A stretch of DNA of 64,000 bases, taken from positions 130,541,799 to 130,605,798 of the forward strand of contig OW121740.1 of NCBI GenBank assembly GCA_933228675.1. Direction: 5' to 3'. This DNA comes from Stomorhina lunata (lineage: Eukaryota; Arthropoda; Insecta; Diptera; Rhiniidae). Below the pieces are notes generated by a model. It was given only the letters and a program-made list of their open reading frames with translations, made no database searches and had not been told where the DNA came from. Both the position numbers and the translations under genes were made by a program. Of the stretch, positions 12,560 to 22,314 are shown in pieces (position 1 is the first letter of the stretch; each line of letters opens with the position of its first letter).

Positions 12560-14541
12560 GTAAGTACAATTTATATGATATGAAAGTTAAAAGCTTTATT
12601 TAGTCTTTTTACGACTGTTAAAGTTGTATCTTCGATTATGACCGTTTTGTATTAGAAAAAAACATATTTAAAGTAAAAAAACATATTTAATCTATTACAA
12701 AACTAATGCCTTCTAAAACTTGCAAAACTAATATGGCACATTTCTTGTTATAAGTCTAAGTCTATATTTCATAAATTACAACATATTTTTAATCCGTCTT
12801 TTTACGAAAATGACGACAAAAGTTTTGTACTAGATTAAAGAAAACCAAATCCAGATCTTGTACGGAATTATCGCCGGGACATATGAGTATATATTTCAAA
12901 ATTTCAAATATTGCCTTATTACAAAACCCGAAATGAGAAATGTTTCGTATTAGAATAAATATTGATACGCTATTTAATCTAATACATAAAAATATCTACG
13001 CAATATGACAATAAACTCGGAATATCAAAACTCAGGTACATATTGAGATTTATCAATATGTGTTCGAAAGCCGCTCATAACAAGAGTTTCGCATAATATT
13101 AAAAATAAAAAAATATCTTTAATCTATTACAAAACTAATGCCATCTTTAATTTATTACAAATCTGCTGTTATAAGTCTAAGTCTATATTTCGTAAATTAC
13201 AATATATTTTTAATACGCCTTATTCCGAAAATAACGACAAAAGTTTTGTACAAGATTAAAGAAATTCAAATATAGATCTAGTACGAAATTATCGTGGGGA
13301 CGTATGAGTATATACTTCAACATTTCAAATATTGCCTTATTACAAAACCCGAAATGAGAAATGTTTCGTACTAGAATAAATATTGATATGCTATTTAATC
13401 TAGTACAAAAAAATATCTAGGCAATAAGACATTAAACTCGAAATATCGAAACTTGGGTAAATATTGAGATTTATCAATATGTCTATTCGAAAGCCGCCCA
13501 TTGCATGAACTTCGGATAATATTTAAAATCAAAAGAAATATATTTAATCTATTACATAACTAATGTCATCTTTCATTTATTACAAAGCTAATATGACATT
13601 TCTCTTGTTGTAAGTCTCAGTGCATATTTTGTAAATTGCAATATATTTTTAATCCGACTTATTACAAAATAACGACAAAAGTTTTGTACAAGATTAAAGA
13701 AAATCAAATCTAGATCTAGTACGAAATAATCATCAGGACATATGAGTACATACTTAAAAATTTAAAATGTTACCTTATTATTACAAAGCCCTAAATGAAA
13801 TATAATTCGTACTAGAATAATGTAAATATAGATGCGTTATTTACTCTATTACAAAAATAATGTCTATTACGAAACTAATATCATCCTTTATCTTTCATAA
13901 ATCTGAAATGAAAGAAATGTCTTATTTCTTGGACTATAATAGACATTCGTTTCATCTTAGAACAAATATTGTGTTTATCTTCTTTTATTCTATTACGAAA
14001 CATTTGTTATTACGGATAAATTACTAATATTAAAAAATTTCTGCAGAATAAATAACGTCGAAAACGTAATTTCGTACTAGATCAATGAAGTTCGGTTCAT
14101 ATTTTCTTTAATCTTGTACAAAAACTTTGTTCTTTAATCTTTGTACAAGATTAAAGAAAATATGAACAGACCTTCTTTGATCTAGTACGAAATTGTGTTC
14201 ACGAAGCCATTTATATTGCTAGTCCATATTAAGAAATATCAAAAAATTATTAATTTTTCCGCAATGTCAAATATTTCGTAAAAATATAGATACAATATTT
14301 AATATAAGACGAAACTAATATCTAATATAATGCCACACTCCTAATAGGGCTACGTATTTAGAAATATCGCTATAGTTATAATCCTTTCATTTAGATTGTG
14401 TACAACAACTTTGTACTAGATTAAAGGAGATATACTGCTTCTTTAATCTACTTAAAATAATATATAAAAAGCCATACGACTTGTAATAATATTGAATTCT
14501 TAAAATATATTTTCATACAAATATATGTCCACTCTCCACAG
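12560..14541 (+). repeat. Intron 1, with three tandem copies of a ~430-bp repeat
   Basis: From about 12675 to 13870 the intron is built of three diverged direct copies, spaced about 430 bp (AATCTATTACAAAACTAAT at about 12689 and 13121, and a variant near 13546). Each contains GTACTAGATTAAAGAA-like and AGATCTAGTACGAAAT-like segments. At 14069-14193 there is an inverted repeat with arms of about 54 nt made from the same segments. No coding capacity is seen. The intron ends with the acceptor CACTCTCCACAG. Confidence 0.8.
14069..14193. repeat. Inverted repeat with ~54-nt arms in intron 1
   Basis: The left arm begins TTTCGTACTAGATCAA and ends ATCTTGTACAAA. The right arm begins TTTGTACAAGATTAAAG and ends GATCTAGTACGAAAT. 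The arms are near-identical reverse complements with a loop of under 20 nt, so the transcript could form a strong hairpin. It may be the head-to-head junction of the 430-bp family or a small foldback element. Confidence 0.8.
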
Positions 14542-15140
14542 ATCCCGAGGACGATCCCAACAATCCAAACTCACAAAATCCCGTCGCCGACAATCTCTAT
14601 CCCCAACAGCAAAATCTCATTGAATCACAAACAGCTGGCAGTTACCCGTCGCTGGATGTACGCCATCATCAACCCCACCATCTGCATCATCAGCCGTCGT
14701 TGCATCGTAATCATCCGATTATAAATTATAATACGGGAAGTGCCATAACTATAAGTGCTATAGGTGTTAATTCATCGGGGCCATCGACCGGCTATCACGT
14801 GAATCCACAACGTCGTGTCTTACGTCAGTCTACTTTACCCACTTCGTTAGCCAATAATGATCCGAATCTCAGCGGTAGTGGTTCTAATTTAGAAAACTAT
14901 AATAGTGTTAATCTAACTGCCCCCACGTCTCCACATCAAATGCAAAAGGGGCCTTTATATCCCACAGCCTATAATAGTGAAGATATTATAAATATTGAAA
15001 CCAGTGATTGTGATAATTATCTAATACAAACGCAACAGCAGCCAACGGCACAAATAACGCAACAACAGGCACAACAACAACAGCAGCAGCAACAGCAGCC
15101 AACCGGGCAACCCACACCACCTACGCATCATCGTTTACAG
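14542..15140 (+). CDS. Exon 2 of the giant protein
   Basis: The acceptor CCACAG precedes 14542 and the donor GTAAGA follows 15140. It encodes 199 complete codons in phase with exons 1 and 3. The region is Pro/Asn/His/Gln-rich, with a His-rich segment (about 14663-14710), one LRQSTLPT motif (about 14820) and a poly-Gln run near 15060-15100. A frame drawn from a TTG at 14700 is only part of this exon, because the frame is open to the acceptor and joins exon 1 by completing an Asn codon. Disorder is likely. Confidence 0.9.
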
Positions 15141-15604
15141 GTAAGAATTTCCGAACGGAATTGTTATATAACAATGCCAACTTATAAATACACTACCCTA
15201 GAGGCAGAAAGATTCTGTTGATGCTTGTTACAAAATATTGATTTCAGATCTGCATTGAAGTATCGAACTCCTCGAAACCATTTTCTGTCGTTTTCCCTAT
15301 ATTAGGCTTGTATTAAATTTTGGTAGAAATCGGTAATTTTTCACATTCCTTCTATTGAACGCCCTTACAGAATTGAGAGCTCACAGAGCATATGTCAACA
15401 CAAAAAAAAATCAAGAGTCGGCCCATTTTTACACCTTATACCTCCCATACAGCCGATTAAAAATTACTAAATTTCTCGAAAATCTACGCAAAACTCTTAC
15501 GTACTGAACATTTTTAGATGTGAGAGTCCTAATCGCCGCATTCGATATCGATCGAAATGTAAGATATTTCAGAAACATTTTTGTAGCATACTTTTAGGAT
15601 AATC

Positions 15605-15608
<4 letters not shown>

Positions 15609-15679
<71 letters not shown>
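15609..15679. repeat. (TA)n microsatellite
   Basis: This is a run of alternating TA of about 70 nt with one TATACATA interruption. Confidence 0.97.
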
Positions 15680-15680
<1 letters not shown>

Positions 15681-16357
15681 ACATATGTTTCACTCCATTG
15701 TAACTTATTTGTCAAAGGTTCCTTGAGAGTGAAAGAATTTCATTTAAACTAAATGTTTTGACCTACAAACGGATATGTTTAGATATCAAATTTTATTAAA
15801 TCTTTTGCAAAACAAGTTATTTTAAAAATCCCTAAGGTATGTTACACAATACTTACTTAATAGTCTGAATTTTTGATCAATATCGTCAAGTTGATGTGGC
15901 CAAGTTCCTACAGGTGGAGCCACTAAAAATTGCCAGAAATTAATTAAATCATAAACTGTGCATTTGATCTTTTTATGATTTGTAGTTGTTGTTGTTGCAC
16001 ATGAGCCGACGAATGTTTCTAAGTTGGTATGACCAATTTCCGACAGGTGGCGCCACTTAGCATCACACAAAATTAATTGAGTCATAAATTGTGCATGATC
16101 TTTAGCAAAGTTAGTTGGTGCCGCAGCAACGTGCGCATGGTACAGCTAGTATAGGAATCGATATTCAAAACAGACCTACATTTAATCCAAGCTCCCATAA
16201 AGAGCCTATGTAAGAAAATATTAACTAAACACATCGTGGAAATGTTAATATGATTACACAGTTTTGCACAGAAGTATCCTAAGACATTATGAAAACTTGT
16301 TAACAATCGGACCATATGTAAACTCAGCTGATAAGGGTATCATGGCCTACCATATTT

Positions 16358-17027
16358 ATACCCTTCACCACCATAGGTGGAATTGGTATAATAAGTTTGT
16401 GCAGATGTTTGTAACGGATAGAAATATTTGCCTTAGACCCACCTTTTAGTATACCAATAGGCTTTGAATCACTTTCTAAGTCAATTTAGCGATGTCCGTC
16501 CGTCCGTCTGGCTGAACCCCCATGTAAACCATGTAATCAAAGAAATTCTAAAGATATTTGGATGAAATTTGGCACAGATTTGGTCACAATTTTCAATATT
16601 TTTTCATGTAATTTAAAAAACGTACTGCTTATGTAAACCAAAATCACTGTACCAAATTTTGTTGAAATCGGTCCACATTTGACCATTGCTTCCATACAAA
16701 CTCTTCTGTAAAAACGCACTTAATAAGACAAAAATCTCTAAAACACTCATAACTCTGAAGATAATGAAAATTTTGAGTTTATTTAAATTCTTGTAAAAAT
16801 TGTAATCAATTTGTCAAATTTCGAGATAATCGGTCCACATTTGGCCCTAGCTCTCATATAAGTCCAAATGACGGAAACAGCTTAAATTTATAAGTTTTTA
16901 GAAAATGTTTGTATGATGGCAAAATTAAGCAAATATTTGTGTTTATACAGGAAAAACACACATTTGACCTCAGTGGTGAAGGGTATCGTATGGTCGGGCT
17001 TGACCGACTATAGCACTTTCTTACTTG
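16358..17027 (+). repeat. CCCTTCACC dispersed repeat, full-length copy in intron 2
   Basis: It begins TATACCCTTCACCACCATAG and ends GGTGAAGGGTATCGTATGG, then a GTCGG/CCGAC hairpin and TATAGCACTTTCTTACTTG. Internal landmarks are CTTAGACCCACCTTTTAGTA, GATGTCCGTCCGTCCGTCTG, CCCCATGTAAACCATGTAAT and AATCGGTCCACATTTGACC. It has no open reading frame of note. The 3' hairpin followed by a short tail resembles the end of a non-autonomous Helitron, but the terminal CTTG is not the canonical CTRR. Confidence 0.88.
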
Positions 17028-17095
17028 CTTTTTATAAATTTTTGTAAAACTGTTAAACTAACATTAAAACTCATCCTATTCCTCTTAAAAAACAG

Positions 17096-18688
17096 GTGCG
17101 TCGACAATCAACTTTACCGGCAAATCCATGCCAACCACCGATGTATATGTCAACCTCACCGAATCGCGGCTACAGCCGCTCACCCGAACGTTCTCCGGGA
17201 GAACAACGCTATCCACCATTTATACGACAAACTTCCTTTCCCTGCAATCTCATTGAACCTGGTCAAGCTCAAGGACAACCAATGCATTTAGGCAATTCGC
17301 CACCTACAGCCGCCTATCCTTCACCCATGCACCGTGGCAAAATCTTGCCACAAACCACCAATTTCCAGACATCCACCAACCAACAGCCAACGGCTCAGGC
17401 CTATGAACACCAATCGCCTCAAAACACCTCAGAGGATATGGATTATGCACCGCCGGTGCCCAAGGGCCGAATGATGCGTCAAGCTACTCTACCAAATCCC
17501 GATCAACATGTCAAACTGTTGCCCACTTCACCACCCAAACGTCAGACATCGCCACAGTTTAGACGTTCTCCCGAGTTTATGCGTCAGCAAACTTTACCCA
17601 ATCCCGAGGCTTTTAATAGCAATTCGTTGCAAGTACATGGCCCAAATTCGGGCTCTCAGAAATTCCTACCCATTTCACCGAGACAAAAACAGAATTTCCT
17701 CTTTCCCACCGTACAAAATCCTCGACCATTTTTGTCGCAACAGAATGTACCGGCCGTTGGAGTATCGGAGCCCGCAGTGGTAGGTACGGCCGAACATTAT
17801 TCTAGTAGTCAAAGTGTTAATATCCATCATAATCGTGATCATTCCAAGATGATAAAGGTTCGCAGTCACAGCAATGAGGAGTATTCCATAACCAAGACCC
17901 ATCATCCCGAATCTAGACGTTTATTGCCCGAAATTCCGACCGCAGGTCGTTCAATGACTCGTTCGCCCAGTCGTTTAGTAAGACAAGATTGTTTGAAGGA
18001 TACCTCCATGATGCAACATCCGAATGATGGACATGTTCGTACATTTGGTGAGGCCAAGCAACAGTTTCATCAATTTCAAAATGTTACCGAAGAAGAGGAT
18101 AATCGTCCTGAGTATTTGGATTATTTTGGAGATAGTAGCAGTAGCTTCCTGGAATCAGATGAAGTACAATATGAAAAAACCTATAATACTGGCTTCAGTA
18201 GTGAACCACGCATTATTTATAATGATGGCTCCGATGATGGCAGCTATCAACCCTATCAAAGACCCATGGTGCATAGTGCAGAAAATATGTTGACTCATGA
18301 TCAGAACTATGGTTACTACAATACAGATCCAAATAACGCTTTAAATCAACACACATTGGGTGCAAGTTTAACCGCTGGTGGTGGCGCATTGCCACGTACT
18401 CCGCTTATGCATAATCGTTTAAGACGTAGACAATCACGAGATCTGAATATACCGCAAGATGAATTTTCCCAATTGCAAGCAGCTGCTGGTCAAAATTTAG
18501 AAAGTAACATCTCATCTGCTGTAGCGACAACACAAGCAGAAAAAAATGCTGCTGCATTTGATGATAAACACCATGATCGACCTAAGCCGGAACAAATGCG
18601 TTCTATTTCTGAGGATTCGGGAGCAAAATCTAATGTCCCTAAGCCTACGACCAGACGTTCTTTGTCACATCCCGAAAAAGAAACTCAG
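17096..18688 (+). CDS. Exon 3 of the giant protein
   Basis: The acceptor AAACAG precedes 17096 and the donor GTTGGT follows 18688; exactly 531 codons. It carries four of the five RQ-x-[ST]-[LF]-P motifs: RRQSTLP (about 17099), IRQTSFP (about 17220), MRQATLPN (about 17472) and MRQQTLPN (about 17580). It is Pro/Ser/Gln-rich with SRSPERSP and TRSPSRLVRQ segments, then an acidic, aromatic stretch (RPEYLDYFGD, about 18105), RRRQSRDL and RRSLSHPEKE near its end. The open frame runs into the short intron as far as 18802, but splicing at 18688 keeps phase with exon 4. Shadow frames at 17508, 17675, 18024 and 18213 are discarded. Confidence 0.92.
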
Positions 18689-18749
18689 GTTGGTTTAGAA
18701 TTGTTTTTAGAAGAAGAATTTGATTTTAATTTATTCTTTGTTTTTAAAG

Positions 18750-18879
18750 GCTCCCAAGAAACCGGAACCCACAAAAATACCCAGTCCCAAACCTTTGGCT
18801 GATCTTTTTGATAAAACCCGACCAAACACTAAAATACCAACACCAAGACGACGCAATAGCAAAGGTGCCGAGGAAGATG
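18750..18879 (+). CDS. Exon 4 of the giant protein
   Basis: A 61-nt intron (18689-18749, ending TTTTTAAAG) separates it from exon 3. The exon encodes a Lys/Pro-rich basic segment, APKKPEPTKIPSPKPLADLF then TKIPTPRRRNSKG, and ends with the first base of a Gly codon before donor GTACGT. PTPRRRNS is a likely basophilic-kinase site. The frame matches exon 5 exactly. Confidence 0.85.
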
Positions 18880-21420
18880 GTACGTAATTCAATTTACGAT
18901 CTCATAATTTTTTTAATAGATAAACATACGATATTGAAATTTGTAAAAGAATATTTACGATATATTGAAAACTTTTTGAAGAAAAGATTTTAAGATTTTA
19001 AAATGTTTTATAGAAATTTTACATTCTTTAATTTTTCATATTGAAAATTTTACGATACTAAAACTTTCTATAGTAACTTTTACGATATTGAAATTTTTCT
19101 ATAAAAAATTTTAACTTTTACGATATTGAAATTTTTCTATAAAAAATTTTACGATATTAAAATTTTCTATAAACAATTTTACGATATTGAAATTTTCTAT
19201 AAAAAATGTTTAATATCGCAGAATTTTCTATAAATATTTTACGATATTAAAAGTTTTTTATAGAAAATTTTAAGATATTAAAATTTTTCTATAGAAAATT
19301 TTAGGATATTAAACATTTTTTTATAAATTTTTAAATATTAAGAATTTTCTATAGAAATTTTATACATTAACAATTTTCTATAGAAAATTTTACAATACTT
19401 AAATTTTTTTATAGAAAATTTTACGATATTAAAAATTTTCTACAGAAATTTTACAATATTTAAATTTTCTATAGAAAATTTTACGATATTAAAAATTGTC
19501 TATAGAAAATTTTATGACATTAACAATTTTCTATAGAAAATTTTACAACTATTTTATGGTATTAAAATTTTTCTATAGAAAATTTTACAATATAAAAACC
19601 TTTATTTAGAAAATTTTACGGTATTAAAAATTTCTATAGAAAATATTACGAAAATTTTACAATATTTTAAATTTTCTATATAGAAAATTTACGATATTAA
19701 AAAATCTCTATAGAAAAAAATTTACGATATTAAAAAATCTCTATAGAAAATTTTACGATATTAAAAATTTTCTATAGAAAATTTTGCGATATTAAAAATT
19801 TTCTATAGAAAATTTTGCGATATTAAAAATTTTCTAAAGAAAGTTTTACGATATAAAAAAATTTCTATAGAAAATTTTACGATATTAAAAATTTTCTATA
19901 GAAAATTTTTTGATATTCAAAATTTTCTCTATAAAATTTTAAATATTTTTTTTTAAATATTTTAAATTTTCTATAGAAAATTTTACGATATTGAAAATTT
20001 TCTATAGAAAATTTTACGATATTGAAAATTTTGTATAGAAAATTTCACGGTATTGAAAATTTTCTATAGAAATTTTACGATATTGAAAATTTTCTGTAGA
20101 AAATTTTACTATATTAAATATTTTCTATAAAAAAATTTTTCAATATTAAAAATTTTACATAGATAATTGTACAAGATTTAAAATTTTCTTCAGAAATTTT
20201 TATGTTATTAAAAATTTTACAATATTTTAAATTTTCTATAAAAAATTTTATAGTAAAAATTTTCTATAAAAAATTTTACGATATTGAAAATTTTCTATAG
20301 AAAATTTTACGATATCGAAAATTTCCTGTCGAAAATTTCATGATATTAAAAATGTTCTAAAGAATATTTTACGATATTGAAAATTTTCTATAAAAAATTT
20401 TACGATATTGAAAATTTTCTATAGAAAATTTTACGATATTGAAAATTTTCTATAGAAAATTTTACGATATTGAAAATTTTCTATAGAAAATTTTACGATA
20501 TCGAAAATTTCCTGTCGAAAATTTCATGATATTAAAAATGTTCTAAAGAATATTTTACGATATTGAAAATTTTCTATAGAAAATTTTACGATATTGAATA
20601 TTTTATATAGAAAATTTTACCATATTAAGAAATTCCTATTGATAATTTTGCTATAATTAACATTTTATTTTCATTTGTTTTTCAAATTTTCTATAGAAAT
20701 TTTACGATATTTAAAATTGTCGATAAAAAAAATTTACGGTATTAAAAATTTTCTATAAAAAATTTTACGGTATTAAAAATTTTCTATAGAAAATTTTACG
20801 ATATAAACTTTTTCTATAGAAAATTTTAAGATATTAAATTTTTTCTAGAAAATTTTAAGATATTAAATTTTTTCTAGAAAATTTGGCGATATTAAAATTT
20901 TTATATACAAAATTTTACGATACTAAACATTTTTTATAGAAAATTTTACGATATTAATTATCTGTACAAAATTTTACGATATAAAAAATTTTCTATAGGA
21001 ATTTAAAAAATGGTCTAGTAAATTTTTCGATACTAAAAATTATTCTAAAAAAATTTACGGCAAAAAAATTTTCTATAGACATTTAACGATAAAAATATTT
21101 TTCAATCAGGACAATTTTACGAAATTCAAAATTTGTTTAAAAAATTTTCGATATTAAAATTATTCTATAGACAAATTTAGATGTTAATCTTAGATATTTG
21201 TTTAGAAAATTTTCAATAGTTTCTTTAAAAATATTATTCTATTAATGATTTTTTCTTCACAAAATTTCAAGATGTTAACAATTTTTCTCGAATAAATTTA
21301 ACAGTTTTAAAAAATTTTCCTTAGAAATTTCTTTGGTAATTATATTTTATTAATGAACATCCTCTAAATTGTTATTAAAATTTTAATTTGTCTTCAATTT
21401 CTTAAATGCTTCCGTTTCAG
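18880..21420 (+). other. Intron 4, almost entirely minisatellite
   Basis: The donor is GTACGT and the acceptor TTCCGTTTCAG. About 2.3 of 2.5 kb is the 31-bp array D (18985-21350). Little unique sequence remains near either splice site, so the intron length is set by repeat copy number. Confidence 0.85.
18985..21350 (+). repeat. 31-bp minisatellite array D in intron 4
   Basis: The monomer has core CTATAG and linker TTTTACGATATTGAAAATTT. CTATAG cores at 20424 and 20455 give a 31-bp period. A longer block with CGATATCGAAAATTTCCTGT is duplicated (about 20310 and 20495), showing segmental growth. Divergence is much higher at the edges than in the centre (20270-20600). Confidence 0.93.
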
Positions 21421-21722
21421 GCGCCAACTTCAAATCTTATTTAAACGAAAGAAGAAATTCCGATTTTAATACGAAAACGAATAAAAAACCAAACGATGAC
21501 AAACAGCAACAACAACAACAACAATATGAATCTAATTTAGATGCCAGAGATAAAACAACAACAAATGACAATGCAACAAACAGAAAATCTCCCAGAGGAA
21601 ATGAAAATAAGTCAAACAATGCCTCAAAGGACACAGATAGAAATGTTCATCATGATGATGATGACGATAATGACAATGATGTCGCTAATAATAGAACAGA
21701 GACAAATGCTCAAATCTCAAAG
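21421..21722 (+). CDS. Exon 5 of the giant protein
   Basis: It begins after acceptor TTTCAG with two bases completing a Gly codon, then 100 codons, ending TCAAAG before donor GTGAGT. It encodes NFKSYLNERRNSDF, a poly-Gln run, then an Asn/Asp/Lys-rich low-complexity stretch with HHDDDDDNDND. The frame starting at the ATG at 21541 is a shadow in another frame. Confidence 0.88.
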
Positions 21723-21980
21723 GTGAGTTTTAGCCAAAAGTAACTGAGAAAGAACCAACAAAAATAAAATTAACAAACGAAAATTGAGATCCTAATAATG
21801 GACTTGTATCTTCGAAGTTACCTTGACTTTTCGTTTGATGGCAAATTAAAGTTTGAAGGTTGTTTTCTTTCAAAACTAAATGTGACATCTAAAGACCTGT
21901 GTTTTTGTTGTTTTACATATATAGTTATTGTAGATTAAGGATAATAATTACAAATTCATTGTTTTTCTTTGCCATTTTAG

Positions 21981-22110
21981 CCTCAACTGCAGACGCAACA
22001 TACCAGCACTTTGGGTGAACAGGAGATACAAAATGCTGTGGAAGCAGCTGCTGTTATTTTCAAAAAGGTCGTTTTGCAAAGACGCCAGGAGAAAAAAGCA
22101 GCCGAAGAAG
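21981..22110 (+). CDS. Exon 6 of the giant protein (predicted amphipathic helix)
   Basis: The acceptor GCCATTTTAG precedes 21981 and the donor GTAAGT starts at 22111. The peptide contains TLGEQEIQNAVEAAAVIFKK followed by a basic VVLQRRQEKK run. It is the most helix-like, least low-complexity piece of the N-terminal half. The alternating hydrophobic pattern would suit a protein-binding helix such as an anchoring or coiled-coil segment; this is inference from composition only. It ends with one base of a Glu codon completed by exon 7 across an 11-kb intron. Confidence 0.85.
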
Positions 22111-22314
22111 GTAAGTTTTGTTTATACGTATTTATATATAATATTAACATTTAGTTGGTGAATGTTAAATTTTAGGTTAAAAATTATTTTGTGTAAAATT
22201 TGTATAACATAAATTAAGGGTTAAGGGCTTATTAACTTTTAATAACTTTAATATGGTGGAGGATTTTATAATAATCTGTATGATGTCAAAAAGATACTTA
22301 CAAAACAATTATTT

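Larger units (their letters stand above)
15141..17095 (+). other. Intron 2
   Basis: The intron runs from donor GTAAGA to acceptor AAAAAACAG. It contains a (TA)n microsatellite at 15609-15679, two diverged direct copies of an ~85-bp segment containing CAGGTGG.GCCACT (about 15885-15970 and 16022-16105), and a complete copy of the CCCTTCACC repeat (16358-17027) that ends about 70 bp before the acceptor. No gene is seen. Confidence 0.75.
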
